From an uncultured Marinobacter sp. (GTDB taxonomy: Bacteria > Pseudomonadota > Gammaproteobacteria > Pseudomonadales > Oleiphilaceae): a stretch of DNA of 64,000 bases. Location of the stretch: NCBI RefSeq assembly GCF_947259545.1, contig NZ_CAMYMK010000006.1, forward strand, positions 1 through 64,000. Direction: 5' to 3'. A program made the translations under genes and the position numbers. Positions 18,329 to 27,989 of this stretch are shown piece after piece. Positions within the stretch are counted from its first letter, which is position 1; each line of letters begins with the position of its first letter. The notes under the pieces are model-generated. The model was not told the DNA's origin and made no database searches. It saw only the letters and a list, made by a program, of their open reading frames with translations.

Positions 18329-18598
18329 TTAATACAGCGCCTCTTCGTCATCCAGCACTTCGTGCAGGATATCCAGGAACATGTGATCCGCCTCGCTCCA
18401 GTTCTCGGGGATACGGATCGTGGTGTTGGCGCTGATTTCCCTGGCAATCACCTCATTGGCCTTCGGCTCATTGCGGTGCTTGCGGGCAATTTCCACAGAT
18501 TTGACCGCAATGGTCGGATCGCTCAGTACCTTCTTGATGAACACTCGCAGCTCATCAATCATGCGGGCCTGACGGCTTTCGGCAGACGAACTCATCAT
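18329..18598 (-). CDS. Small conserved-looking protein of unknown function
   Basis: 89-residue, highly charged, mostly helical protein with no signal or membrane segment. It has an acidic C-terminus (DILHEVLDDEEALY) and a basic middle (ARKHRNEPKANEVIARE). GGGAGTAA precedes the double-Met start, so initiation at 18598 or 18595 is equally possible. I do not recognise the family. It is the only gene between panP and the phosphate permease and may be monocistronic, because hairpins separate it from its neighbour at 18731. Confidence 0.7.
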   Translation of the reverse strand: MMSSSAESRQARMIDELRVFIKKVLSDPTIAVKSVEIARKHRNEPKANEVIAREISANTTIRIPENWSEADHMFLDILHEVLDDEEALY

Positions 18599-18661
18599 TT
18601 ACTCCCGGATAGTTTGACGTTCAGGGGACACCCCTCAACCTATAGATAGTATGGCTAATTC

Positions 18662-18722
18662 GGCTGGCTGCAACCAGCCCGGGGGAGATGATCCTGCCCG
18701 CTTCGTTGTTGAAGCGGGCAGG
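18662..18722 (-). terminator. Tandem hairpins downstream of phosphate permease
   Basis: There are two hairpins. GGCTGG/CCAGCC is at 18662-18679. A perfect 12-bp stem, CCTGCCCGCTTC/GAAGCGGGCAGG, is at 18693-18704 and 18711-18722. They lie just after the leftward permease stop at 18731. No long U tract follows on the minus strand, so the terminator call is moderate. Confidence 0.5.
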
Positions 18723-18730
18723 GGCAGGTA

Positions 18731-20290
18731 TTACATCAACAAGCCGCGCAGGGTGAAGAACAGCGTGGCTGCCATCAGTGCAGATGCGGGCACGGTGATG
18801 ATCCAGGCGGCCACGATACGGGTCAGATGGGAGCGCTTGACCATTTCCTCGCGGTAGATCTTCTTCAGGCGCTTGCGCTCGCTCTTGGATAGCGGCACCT
18901 GCTTTTTCTTCTTGGCCTGCTTGAGCAGGTTCTCCATCTCTTCCACCGAGGCATTGCGGAAATCATCCAGGAACGGACGCAGGCGCTCCTGCTCGGCTTC
19001 ATCATGGTGTTCCATGATCTTGTGAAGCTGGGTGGCGTAATTGGATTTCAGGTACTCCCGCAGGAAGCCGACGCCGAACACACCACCGATGGCAATGTGA
19101 GTGGAGCTGACCGGCAGCCCCAGCTGGGAGGCAATAATGACGGTGAGCGCGGCGGACAGTGCGATACAGAAGGCGCGGGTCTTGTCCAGCTCGGTGATCT
19201 CGCTGCCTACGGTCTTGATCAGGCGCGGACCAAACAGCATCAGGCCGACCGACAGCCCCAGCGCACCCACCAGCATGACCCACAACGGTATCGAGGCTGC
19301 AGTAACCACTGCCCCCGCTGACAGGGCGTCGTTGATCGCGGCGAGAGGGCCGATGGCATTGGCCACGTCGTTAGCCCCGTGAGCGAAACTCAACAGCGCA
19401 GCGGCAAAAATCAGCGGCCAGGTAAACAGGGTATTCACGCCAGCCGAGCTGTTTTCCATGGTCGCTGCGCGACGACCAACAGCTATCCGCATGATGACAA
19501 ACACGACAATGGCCACCGCCAGACCGACCAGGGAGGCCTCGAGAAAATCCACCTTGATAATCTTTTTGACGCCCTTGACCATCAGGTAGGTGCCAAAGGC
19601 CCAGGCCATGATGGCAACCAGCCAGGGCACGAAAGTGCGGGCGGCTGGAATCAGGTTCTGGCGATAGAGAACAGACTTCTTGATGGCAAAGAGGAACAGG
19701 GCAGCCAGCACCCCGCCCATCACCGGGGATATCACCCAGCTGGCGACGATCTTGGACATGACGGCCCAATCGGCGATACCCCAGCCGCCAGCGGCGATCC
19801 CGGCACCCAGTACGCCACCGACGATGGAGTGCGTGGTGGACACCGGAGCCCCCATCCAGGTGGCCAGGTTCAGCCAGAGCGCCCCCGCCAGCAGCGCCGC
19901 CGTCATCAGCCAGACGAAGGCGTTAACGTCGTCCAGACGATCAGCGGCAATGATTCCGCCCTTGATGGTTGACACCACATCACCACCGGCGATGATGGCG
20001 CCACCCGCCTCAAAAATGGCAGCAATCAACACCGCGCCACCCAGAGACAGGGCACCGGAACCGACCGCCGGCCCCACGTTATTGGCGACGTCGTTAGCGC
20101 CGATATTGATCGCCATATAGCCACCAATAACAGCAGCCGCCATCAGCAGCATGCTGTTGGGCATACCGCTGCTCAGCTGCCCGACCACCAGCCAGATACC
20201 GAGCAAAAATAGTAAGCTGAAACCAACCCGATATCGCTCAGTGGATGGACTGGTCAGGAGTGTGTCAAGAAATCCGGTTTTCGGGGCCAT
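18731..20290 (-). CDS. Inorganic phosphate transporter, PiT family
   Basis: 519-residue integral membrane permease that imports phosphate (usually as a metal-phosphate complex) with protons or sodium. The duplicated PiT signature is present: GANDVANNVGPAVGSGAL in the N-terminal half and GANDVANAIGPLAAI in the C-terminal half. It has about ten hydrophobic helices and a charged cytoplasmic stretch near the C-terminus (KQAKKKKQVPLSKSERKRLKK). I chose the ATG at 20290, which opens on MAPKTGFLDTLL; a longer frame to 20389 has no ribosome-binding support. No DUF47 partner gene lies next to it. Confidence 0.93.
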   Translation of the reverse strand: MAPKTGFLDTLLTSPSTERYRVGFSLLFLLGIWLVVGQLSSGMPNSMLLMAAAVIGGYMAINIGANDVANNVGPAVGSGALSLGGAVLIAAIFEAGGAIIAGGDVVSTIKGGIIAADRLDDVNAFVWLMTAALLAGALWLNLATWMGAPVSTTHSIVGGVLGAGIAAGGWGIADWAVMSKIVASWVISPVMGGVLAALFLFAIKKSVLYRQNLIPAARTFVPWLVAIMAWAFGTYLMVKGVKKIIKVDFLEASLVGLAVAIVVFVIMRIAVGRRAATMENSSAGVNTLFTWPLIFAAALLSFAHGANDVANAIGPLAAINDALSAGAVVTAASIPLWVMLVGALGLSVGLMLFGPRLIKTVGSEITELDKTRAFCIALSAALTVIIASQLGLPVSSTHIAIGGVFGVGFLREYLKSNYATQLHKIMEHHDEAEQERLRPFLDDFRNASVEEMENLLKQAKKKKQVPLSKSERKRLKKIYREEMVKRSHLTRIVAAWIITVPASALMAATLFFTLRGLLM

Positions 20291-20538
20291 AGCAAAACAG
20301 GTCTCGTGGATGCTGAATGAATTGCAACGTATCGTGCCATCCCGGCCAGCAGAGTACTCCGTCCGTAGGTAGTCTACACTGCGCCGCAACTATAAATTTT
20401 TTGCCATGAAATTGAAACATAAGGCGATAATGGCAAGCATTGTGAAAAGTCAGGGGAAGTGGTGCCAATTCCCGCTAACTTCGCCCATAATCGCCCGTAA
20501 CAGGTATCAAAAATACAAAAATAGCAATCAAGGCCTAA

Positions 20539-21642
20539 ATGAACGACCTGACCACTTCCAGCCAACAGGGCGTTGAGGAGACCGAGGAACTCCGAATATC
20601 CCGGATCCTGACCTGGCTGTCCCTCATGGCCATTGTGTTCCTCGCCGGCATCGGCACCAAAGCCTGGTTCGCCAGCCACTACTATCACGCCACAATCTTG
20701 TGGGCGTTTGCCGCTCCCCTAGTGGCAAACATGCTGTGGTTTGCCCATACCGGCAACCGGACACTACAAAAAACCGGGCTGATCACCACGGTCGGCGTGC
20801 TGTTTTCCTACCTCATTGCCTCAGGCGGTGAGAGCAATACCGGCCCTCTATGGTTCTATGTCTTTCCGCCCCTGCTGTTCTACCTGACCAGCCTGAAAAC
20901 AGGGACGGTCATTCTGTCCGTTTTCTACCTGGTCGCTATCGTGGTTTTTCGCTTCCCCGAACTGCCCATGGTCACCGCCGAATACACCACGGATTTCAAG
21001 ATCCGCTTCTTTTCCACGCTGACCTTCGAATCGATACTCTGTTTTGTGCTTGAGGCCAGCCGCCTGAAAGCGAGAAACGAGCTGGTGGCGCTGGCCCGGG
21101 CCCATGAGCACGCCGCACGCACCGATGAGCTGACCGGCCTCGCCAACCGCCGGGAGATGCAACACCGACTGGACGCCGAGTTTTCCCGCTACGAACGGTC
21201 GGGGCATCATTTTTCCATTGCCCTGATCGATCTGGATCTGTTCAAAGGCATTAACGACCGTTATGGCCACCATGCCGGAGACGAAACACTGAAGACGTTC
21301 TCCGCACTCATGCGCCGGATCATCCGCCAGTCCGATATTGCTGCCCGCTGGGGCGGCGAGGAATTCCTGTTGCTGCTGCCTGATACATCGCTGTTGCAGG
21401 CGCTCGCCCTGGCCGAGCGCCTGCGAGTCGAGGTCGTCAGAACCGAATTCATGTTCCGGGGACAACGGCTTCCTGTCTCGATCAGCGCCGGGGTTTGCTC
21501 GATCGCCAAGGCGGGTTCTGTGGATGAACTGCTGAAACAGGCGGACATTCATCTTTACAGCGCAAAAGATGCAGGCCGGAACCAGATCGCACCACGGGTA
21601 CGGCCTCACCAGGCGGATAACGAAGCCAGCTCACCCGCCTGA
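20539..21642 (+). CDS. Membrane diguanylate cyclase (GGDEF)
   Basis: 367-residue protein. Residues 20-170 contain about five to six membrane helices forming an N-terminal sensor. The GGDEF domain follows (RTDELTGLANRREM at 194-207). The active site is GGEEF (272-276) and the inhibitory I-site RQSD (263-266) sits at the correct distance upstream, so it should make c-di-GMP and be feedback inhibited. It is divergent from the phosphate permease, with a 248-bp gap between the two starts. The sensed signal is unknown. Confidence 0.93.
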   Translation: MNDLTTSSQQGVEETEELRISRILTWLSLMAIVFLAGIGTKAWFASHYYHATILWAFAAPLVANMLWFAHTGNRTLQKTGLITTVGVLFSYLIASGGESNTGPLWFYVFPPLLFYLTSLKTGTVILSVFYLVAIVVFRFPELPMVTAEYTTDFKIRFFSTLTFESILCFVLEASRLKARNELVALARAHEHAARTDELTGLANRREMQHRLDAEFSRYERSGHHFSIALIDLDLFKGINDRYGHHAGDETLKTFSALMRRIIRQSDIAARWGGEEFLLLLPDTSLLQALALAERLRVEVVRTEFMFRGQRLPVSISAGVCSIAKAGSVDELLKQADIHLYSAKDAGRNQIAPRVRPHQADNEASSPA

Positions 21643-21703
21643 CCTTGAGACGACGCCAGCCAGTCGCTATGATCGTGCGCCAAAGTGATGAACAGGTTGA
21701 ATC

Positions 21704-22150
21704 ATGACAGCAATACGAATTCTGGTCGGCAGCGTCTACGGCGGGGCCCTGATGACCGCAAGGGCAATCAAAAAGGAACTAGAGCCCGCGGGCCATACGG
21801 TGACTGTCCTGGAGAACCCGGCACTCGACGATATCACCGGCAACAACGATGCCTTGCTGGTCTGTACTTCGACCACCGGTCAGGGTGAGGTGCCCCCCAA
21901 CCTGCTGCCTTTTTATCTGGCTCTGCGGGAGCAACTCCCCCAACAACCGGGGCGTCCCTTCGGCGTTATCGTGCTGGGTGACAGCTCCTACGGAGACACT
22001 TTCTGCGGCGCTGGAGAATTACTGGAAGAGGCGCTGTACGAAACCGCAGCAAGGAAAGTGGGTGATACCTTGCGGATAGATGCGCTGGAAACAACGGAGC
22101 CGGAACTGGAAGCCCTGCCCTGGACAAGAGACTGGATCACTACCCTGTAG
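21704..22150 (+). CDS. MioC-like flavodoxin
   Basis: 148-residue FMN protein of the flavodoxin/MioC group. The phosphate-binding loop region is GSVYGGALMTA (about 9-19). STTGQGEVPPN (about 56-66) and LGDSSYGDTFCGAG are the characteristic FMN isoalloxazine loops shared with the sulfite reductase flavoprotein fold. It probably shuttles low-potential electrons; MioC of E. coli supports biotin synthase. It starts 61 bp after the diguanylate cyclase in the same direction. Confidence 0.88.
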   Translation: MTAIRILVGSVYGGALMTARAIKKELEPAGHTVTVLENPALDDITGNNDALLVCTSTTGQGEVPPNLLPFYLALREQLPQQPGRPFGVIVLGDSSYGDTFCGAGELLEEALYETAARKVGDTLRIDALETTEPELEALPWTRDWITTL

Positions 22151-22258
22151 TTCAGCGGCCTGAACCTGAAGCTCACCGGATTTCCCCGTTTCCGGTCTTG
22201 AGCGAAGGCCGGGCTGACGCCATACTGCAGCAAACAAACATAACAAACTTGGTATTTT

Positions 22259-24826
22259 GTGCGTCCTATTGTTCTGCTATTCGCCCTTGTGGGCGCGTCG
22301 ATCATCATGGCTGCCGCTGCCCAGGCAGCCCCATCGGCATCTTCCCCGCTACCGCAACCATCCATTGCCTATCTGAAGGCTCCGGCGGTCGAGGGCGACG
22401 CTCTGATGGATCTCCTCGACCGTCCGGACTGGCAATCACTGGCGGAAGATACGCCGAATTTCGGCTACGTGACCGACAATTACTGGTATCGCATGTCCCT
22501 GAGCAGCGAACCCGGCAATCAGGTGCTGGAGATCAGCTACCCTCAACTGGACTACGTCGACTTTTACCTGCTGGCTAACGGGCAGATCGTCCGAACGGTG
22601 AAAACCGGGGACCACCTGCCGTTCTCGGAACGACCACTCTCCCACCCGAGCTTCCTGATCCCCTATACCACGGAACCCGGAGTCGATTACGAAATACTGC
22701 TCTCCGTCCGGACCAGTGGCGCACACCAGGTACCGGTCAAGCTCTGGGAGCAGAATGCACTATTCGACGCCCTCACCACCGAGGATCGACTGCACAGCCT
22801 TTATTACGGCGTTCTGGTCACCACCATTTTCTTTAACCTTTTTATTTTCCTGACCCTGCGGGAAGCCACCTACCTGTTCTACGTGCTGTCCACCTTCAGC
22901 TATCTGTTTCTGATGGCCACCCTTCGAGGGGTGACGTATCAGGTCTTCTGGCCAGACAATCCCTGGCTGCACAATCAGACCATGCTGATCGCCGTGCCAA
23001 TGGCAGTGCTGTTCGCGATGTTGTTTGCACGCTCGTTCCTGCGTCTTCGCAATACTGCACCCAGAACCGATCTGCTGCTGCAGTTCATCAGTGGGCTGAG
23101 CCTGCTGGCTATCCTCGGCACCTTCATACTGGAGTTCAATACCTCCATAAAATCATCGGTGGCCCTGGCGCTGTCTGGCTTCCTGCTGCTTTTTATCATC
23201 GGCCCCGTACAGTGGATGAAACGCAACCCCCAGGCCGGCTACTACACCTTTGCCTGGGGGCTGCTGATCATTGGCACCATGTTGACCGCGTCCAACAAAT
23301 ACGGTCTGTTGCCGACCAATTGGCTAACGACTTACGGCATGCAGGTAGGCTCGGCCCTTGAGGCCATTCTGTTAACCATCGCCCTGGCAAAACGGCTCTA
23401 CAACGAACGGGAAGACAAGCTCCACGCCCGGGAGGCAGAGCTCAGGGCGATGGCCGCACGACGCTCGGCGGAACTGCGATTGATGAACCTGGCACTCCAT
23501 GACCCGTTAACCAGCCTGCCCAACCGCACCAGTTTTGAGATGGCCATCAACGACCTCATCACCCGCATTCCGGATCACCAGTACGCCATCGCGGTGATTC
23601 ACATGAACAACCTTCAGGCCATCACCAAAACCCTTGGTCATCGCAATACCGATCGCCTGCTTGAACTGGCAGCGACCCGTTATCACAGCATTGTGCAGGA
23701 AGTACCCGGAGTACAGGCCATAGAAACAACCGCCCAGCGCTCTGTCTACCTGGCCTCACTGGAAACCGGCACGTTCGGATTCGTCGTGGACGTCACCCTC
23801 CTCAGCACGGCACCACGGGCCATTATCCAGGGCCTGGAGGAACTGCGGGAGCCGATTGAGTACCTGGGCATGCAGCTCCCCCTGGACCCACAGATCGGCA
23901 CGGCCCTCTACCCCGAACATGCCCGGGACACCAACTCCCTGATACGTCGCGCCCACATTGCACAGGATTCCAATGAAGCCCGCGATCGCGGCCTGGCTTA
24001 CTACCAGTCCACCCGGGACTCCTACAGCGCGGACCGGCTGACGCTGGCATCTGAACTGAGGCTGGCCCTGCAGAAAAACAAACTGACACTTCACCTGCAA
24101 CCCAAGCTGTGCCTGGCAACCCATGCCGTCATTGGACTGGAAGCATTGATACGCTGGCCATGTCGGCAATTACCGATAGGTGCAGATGAAGTGGTGGCCC
24201 TCGCCGAACAAACCGGACTGATCAAGCCCCTGACACGTTGGGTACTGGAACAGTCCCTGGAACTGAGGAGTCAGCTGCTGGAACTGGGCTGGCCACTGGA
24301 TATTTCGGTTAACATTTCCCCGAACAACCTGAGAGAGCCGGATTTCCCGACGTTTGTGCAACAGCTGATGAACAGCTACCACAACCACCGTGGCGCCCTC
24401 ACGCTCGAGGTAACCGAAACGTCCATGATGCAGGATCCGGCGAACTCCCTGAAAGCCCTGAATTCCCTGCACTCGGCCGGATTCCCGGTGTCGATTGACG
24501 ATTTTGGCTCGGGGTATTCTTCGTTATCCTATATCAAGCAGCTGCCGGCCAGTGAGATCAAGATCGACCGCTCCCTGATTACCGACATCGCCACCCATCC
24601 CGGTGACCGCGTCATTGTGCAGACCACCATCGATATGTGCCACTCGCTGGGCTACAAGGTGGTCGCGGAAGGTGTTGAGGACGAAGGCACTGCGGAACTT
24701 CTGGAATCCATGGGTTGCGACATGATCCAGGGTTACTGGCTGACACCACCGCTACCCATCGATGAAATGCTTGAATGGCTAACCACTGGCCACGCGCTGC
24801 CCGCTACCAGCCGCAAGCTTGGCTGA
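22259..24826 (+). CDS. 7TMR-DISM membrane protein with degenerate GGDEF and EAL domains
   Basis: 855-residue c-di-GMP protein. A signal peptide (about 1-23) is followed by a 7TMR-DISM extracellular domain (about 30-170), seven membrane helices (about 180-380), a short coil (REDKLHAREAELRAMAARRSAE), a GGDEF-type domain that starts DPLTSLPNRT but lacks a GGDEF active site, and an EAL domain. The EAL motifs are intact: EALIRW with EAL at 628-630, NISPNNL, LEVTET and DDFG (747-750). It is probably a phosphodiesterase. The start is a GTG at 22259 without a good ribosome-binding site. The protein at 37661 has the same architecture. Confidence 0.9.
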   Translation: MRPIVLLFALVGASIIMAAAAQAAPSASSPLPQPSIAYLKAPAVEGDALMDLLDRPDWQSLAEDTPNFGYVTDNYWYRMSLSSEPGNQVLEISYPQLDYVDFYLLANGQIVRTVKTGDHLPFSERPLSHPSFLIPYTTEPGVDYEILLSVRTSGAHQVPVKLWEQNALFDALTTEDRLHSLYYGVLVTTIFFNLFIFLTLREATYLFYVLSTFSYLFLMATLRGVTYQVFWPDNPWLHNQTMLIAVPMAVLFAMLFARSFLRLRNTAPRTDLLLQFISGLSLLAILGTFILEFNTSIKSSVALALSGFLLLFIIGPVQWMKRNPQAGYYTFAWGLLIIGTMLTASNKYGLLPTNWLTTYGMQVGSALEAILLTIALAKRLYNEREDKLHAREAELRAMAARRSAELRLMNLALHDPLTSLPNRTSFEMAINDLITRIPDHQYAIAVIHMNNLQAITKTLGHRNTDRLLELAATRYHSIVQEVPGVQAIETTAQRSVYLASLETGTFGFVVDVTLLSTAPRAIIQGLEELREPIEYLGMQLPLDPQIGTALYPEHARDTNSLIRRAHIAQDSNEARDRGLAYYQSTRDSYSADRLTLASELRLALQKNKLTLHLQPKLCLATHAVIGLEALIRWPCRQLPIGADEVVALAEQTGLIKPLTRWVLEQSLELRSQLLELGWPLDISVNISPNNLREPDFPTFVQQLMNSYHNHRGALTLEVTETSMMQDPANSLKALNSLHSAGFPVSIDDFGSGYSSLSYIKQLPASEIKIDRSLITDIATHPGDRVIVQTTIDMCHSLGYKVVAEGVEDEGTAELLESMGCDMIQGYWLTPPLPIDEMLEWLTTGHALPATSRKLG

Positions 24827-24870
24827 CACCGGTGCCCCGTCGGGTTAGCTCATCAAGCTAGTACGAGGCG

Positions 24871-25731
24871 TTAGCGGGAGCGCTTGCGAATCAACGCCTC
24901 CTGGGTGGTAGAGGCCACCAGCCCACCCTTCTGGTTAAAGAAGTTGCCACGGTTGAATCCGCGACCAGCCGAAGCGCTGGGGCTGTCCTTGTCGTACAGC
25001 AACCACTCATCCATGCGGAAGTCCCGATGGAACCAGATGGCATGGTCAAGGCTCGCCACCTGCATGTTCTTGCTCATGAAGGTAACGCCATGGGGATTCA
25101 GGGAAGTCCCCAGGAAAGCGAAATCCGAGGCATAGGTCAACAGACAACGATGCAGCACCGGGTCATCCGGCAGGTGACCCTGGGTCTTGAACCAGCTTTG
25201 CTTGTGGGGCGGGCGGGGTTCCGGCTTGAACGGATTGACCGGGTCCACTGGCCGGATCTCGATCGGTCTGTCACGGGTCAGGCTATCCCGAAAACGCTCC
25301 GGGACGTGGGGGGCCAGCATTTCACCGTATTCCTGCTCCGATTTCAGGGTGTCCGGATCCGGCGCCTCAGGCATGTCGAGCTGATGCTCAAAGCCTTCCT
25401 CCGCCACCTGGAAGGATACCGAACCGGTCAGGATTTCCTTGCCGCCCTGACGGGCAATCACCCGCCGTACCGAAAAACTGCCACCGTCCCGTACACGTTG
25501 GACCTCGTAGTCGATCGGCATGCTGTGATTACCGGGGCGCAGGAAGTAGGCATGAAGGGAATGGGGGAGCCGGCCTTCAACCGTGCGACTGGCTGCCATC
25601 AACCCCTGCCCCAGCACCTGGCCGCCAAACACATTGGGGAAACCAAGGTCTTCACTGTCACCCTGGAAATGATCGTCCCCGATTGGCGATAGATCCAGAA
25701 GATCCACCAGCTTTCTGGTTACTTCAAGCAT
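24871..25731 (-). CDS. tesB: Acyl-CoA thioesterase II
   Basis: 286-residue double-hotdog thioesterase that hydrolyses medium and long acyl-CoA. The N-terminal hotdog has FGGQVLGQGLMAAS and the C-terminal hotdog has YASDFAFLGT, with the catalytic Asp. STTQEALIR at the C-terminus carries the catalytic Gln. The length equals that of E. coli TesB. It is leftward, 69 bp downstream of rubB, and possibly co-transcribed with it, which suits a fatty-acid or alkane role. Confidence 0.95.
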   Translation of the reverse strand: MLEVTRKLVDLLDLSPIGDDHFQGDSEDLGFPNVFGGQVLGQGLMAASRTVEGRLPHSLHAYFLRPGNHSMPIDYEVQRVRDGGSFSVRRVIARQGGKEILTGSVSFQVAEEGFEHQLDMPEAPDPDTLKSEQEYGEMLAPHVPERFRDSLTRDRPIEIRPVDPVNPFKPEPRPPHKQSWFKTQGHLPDDPVLHRCLLTYASDFAFLGTSLNPHGVTFMSKNMQVASLDHAIWFHRDFRMDEWLLYDKDSPSASAGRGFNRGNFFNQKGGLVASTTQEALIRKRSR

Positions 25732-25800
25732 GCCTACTCCTGTTGATTCGTTAGCTCACGAATGGATTTCTACCCCAAGCGAGCCATTTTCGCAACAGGC

Positions 25801-26955
25801 TTATTCGTGAATCGGCGGCACTTCCTTGGACAGAGCCTGCTTCTCCACGGCGTAACTGCCCGTGACAGCAAAACCCAGTACGGTGCCATCCGCGGCCTTG
25901 TACAGGGCCTTCACGTTATTGCCATCCTGCTCCAGCTCCCATTCACCCTCGGCATCGGATGGCGGCGGGCAGACAGAGGTAGGGCAGCAGGGCGTCTTGA
26001 TCATCACCGGCATGGTGCCATAGGCCACTTCCGTGCGCTCGCTGGTCAGGGTCTTTGCCAACGCCCGCGAACAAGCCATCAGAGGCAGGACATACAGCAG
26101 CACATGGCCGTCCACTTCTGCGCAGTCGCCCAGGGCGAAAACGTCCGGAGCCGATGTTTCCAGGGCCCGATTCACCATGATACCCCGATTGACCTCAAGA
26201 CCCGCAGCTTCTGCCAGACCGGTCCTCGGACGCAGGCCAACAGCAGAGATGACCAGATCCGCCTGGAGGGTTTCGCCATTGGCCAGTGCCAATGTCACAC
26301 CATCACCCTCACGATCAATCCGATCGACAACGGTTTCCAGATGGAAGCGTGCCCCGAGATCCGTCAGGGCGGATTTGACCGCCTCGGCCGCCGGTTTTGG
26401 CAGCAGACCCGGCATCAATGTGTCCGAAGGTGCAATGACATCCACCTCGTAGCCACCATTGCGCAAGTCATTGGCAAACTCGCAGCCAATCAGGCCGGCC
26501 CCCATGATGGCCACACGCTTCTTGCCAGCCAGCGCTTTGCGGAATGCCCGGTAATCCATCAGGTCGTTGATGGAAAACACGTGCTCCTGACCGTCACCGT
26601 CGATCGAGAGCCTGATCACATCCGCCCCCCAGGCCAGCACCAGTTTGCTGTACTGGATGCGGTCGTCACCAGTCACCAACTCATGGGCCTCGGTGTCAAT
26701 GCCGGTCACCGTGGTGTAGGTCCGCAGGTCAAGGTTGAGCTGCTCGATCATTGCCTCGGACGTGGCCTGGGCCAGCTCGTCGGCTTCCTTGCCCTTGGTA
26801 AATCCGGTAGACAGCATCGGCTTGGAATAACTGAAGCCGTCGTCGGCCGTCACCATGACAATGGGGATTTCCTTGTCCTGCTTACGGATTTCCCTGGCCA
26901 GTGAGTAACCCGACAGACCGGTACCCACGATAACGATAGGGGCTTCTGTAGTCAT
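25801..26955 (-). CDS. rubB: Rubredoxin-NAD(+) reductase
   Basis: 384-residue FAD/NADH oxidoreductase that passes electrons from NADH to rubredoxin. The FAD Rossmann motif is GTGLSG (11-16). The NADH motif GAGLIGCEFA is near residue 150. A second FAD motif, FALGDCAEVDG, is near 280. A C-terminal rubredoxin reductase domain follows. It lies 44 bp after rubA on the same strand. The pair can feed alkane hydroxylase AlkB or serve oxidative stress defence; no hydroxylase gene is in the window. Confidence 0.94.
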   Translation of the reverse strand: MTTEAPIVIVGTGLSGYSLAREIRKQDKEIPIVMVTADDGFSYSKPMLSTGFTKGKEADELAQATSEAMIEQLNLDLRTYTTVTGIDTEAHELVTGDDRIQYSKLVLAWGADVIRLSIDGDGQEHVFSINDLMDYRAFRKALAGKKRVAIMGAGLIGCEFANDLRNGGYEVDVIAPSDTLMPGLLPKPAAEAVKSALTDLGARFHLETVVDRIDREGDGVTLALANGETLQADLVISAVGLRPRTGLAEAAGLEVNRGIMVNRALETSAPDVFALGDCAEVDGHVLLYVLPLMACSRALAKTLTSERTEVAYGTMPVMIKTPCCPTSVCPPPSDAEGEWELEQDGNNVKALYKAADGTVLGFAVTGSYAVEKQALSKEVPPIHE

Positions 26956-26999
26956 TCCTGTTCTCCGTTTAAATTGAACCTGTAATATGAGTGCTGGCG

Positions 27000-27167
27000 T
27001 TAACCAATCTCGATCATTTCAAAGTCTTCCTTGCCAACACCGCAATCCGGGCACACCCAGTCTTCCGGCACGTCTTCCCACTTGGTTCCCGGCTCGATAC
27101 CGTCTTCCGGCCAGCCTTCTGCCTCGTCATAGATCAGGCCACACACCACACACTGCCACTTTTTCAT
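27000..27167 (-). CDS. rubA: Rubredoxin
   Basis: 55-residue iron protein. Four cysteines (6, 9, 39, 42) in CVVCG and CPDCG bind a single iron. The aromatic residues Trp4, Tyr13 and Trp38 sit where rubredoxins keep them. [19 protein letters not shown] fits the AlkG2-type rubredoxins that work with alkane hydroxylases, as far as I recall. I chose the ATG at 27167, which has GGAGAG upstream; a start five codons earlier lacks support. It is the first gene of rubA-rubB. Confidence 0.96.
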   Translation of the reverse strand: MKKWQCVVCGLIYDEAEGWPEDGIEPGTKWEDVPEDWVCPDCGVGKEDFEMIEIG

Positions 27168-27199
27168 AATCTCTCTCCGCAATTTTTGTCAGGGTGCAA

Positions 27200-27228
27200 T
27201 GATAATTGTCAGACAATCATGCACGCAA
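27200..27228 (-). promoter_or_regulatory. rubA promoter with palindrome in the spacer
   Basis: On the minus strand TTGCGT (27228-27223) and TTATCA (27205-27200) are 17 bp apart. The 13-bp perfect palindrome ATTGTCAGACAAT (27205-27217) fills most of the spacer and touches the -10 box. It is 33-61 bp upstream of the rubA start, suited to repression. Confidence 0.5.
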
Positions 27229-27396
27229 GTTTTTGTAGCAACTGCCTATTACTCATATCGGGCCACCATCATACCCACCCCTCCACAATTGACCAATGCC
27301 ACTCAGGACAGTGAGTCGGCGGTTTTTCTGCCAATAGCAACAAATACCCATCACGATGCAATGGCGTTGCCCCTCCCTTCCGCCCTCCTCCTCCGG

Positions 27397-27402
27397 TATA
27401 AT
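27397..27402 (+). promoter_or_regulatory. TATAAT -10 box before hpt
   Basis: A consensus TATAAT lies 29 bp before the hpt start. No good -35 box is found at 16-18 bp, so the strength is uncertain. Confidence 0.4.
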
Positions 27403-27431
27403 CGCCCGTTTTACGACAGGATCCGACCGCT

Positions 27432-27989
27432 ATGCCCGATACCGTCGCCGAAATGAACCAGGTAATGAGCGAAGCCGATTGCCTGGTCAGTGAACAGCAG
27501 GTACAGGATGCCATCCGCGCCCTGGCAGACACCATCACTGACCGTCTCAAAGACAGCAATCCACTGCTGTTCTGTGTGATGAACGGAGGCCTCATACTGA
27601 CCGGACAACTGCTGCCGTTGCTGAAGTTTCCTGTCCAGGCGGAATACCTTCATGCCACCCGCTATCGGCAGGAGACGACTGGCGGCATCCTCGAGTGGAA
27701 GTTGAGCCCGGACGCGGACATGCAGGACCGCACGGTGCTGATCGTGGACGACATTCTGGATGAGGGCACCACCCTGTGCGCCATTGCTGATTACTGCCTG
27801 GCCCACGGCGCCAAGGAAGTGCTGACGGCCGTTCTGGTCGACAAGCAACACGATCGCAAGGCCCGCCCGGACCTGAAAGCCGACTTTACCGGGCTGGAAG
27901 TGGAAGACCGTTTCCTGTTCGGGTATGGCATGGACTACAAAGGTTACTGGCGCAACGCCCCCGGGATTTATGCCGTTAAAGGGCTTTAA
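27432..27989 (+). CDS. hpt: Hypoxanthine-guanine phosphoribosyltransferase
   Basis: 185-residue purine salvage enzyme that transfers phosphoribosyl from PRPP to hypoxanthine or guanine. The PRPP loop VLIVDDILDEGTT (102-114) is clear, and an FCVMNGG loop (48-53) and the C-terminal FGYGMDYKGYWRN are present. It is of the proteobacterial 'hypoxanthine-guanine' subgroup. Its end overlaps the ubiC start by 20 bp, so the two are translationally linked. Confidence 0.94.
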   Translation: MPDTVAEMNQVMSEADCLVSEQQVQDAIRALADTITDRLKDSNPLLFCVMNGGLILTGQLLPLLKFPVQAEYLHATRYRQETTGGILEWKLSPDADMQDRTVLIVDDILDEGTTLCAIADYCLAHGAKEVLTAVLVDKQHDRKARPDLKADFTGLEVEDRFLFGYGMDYKGYWRNAPGIYAVKGL

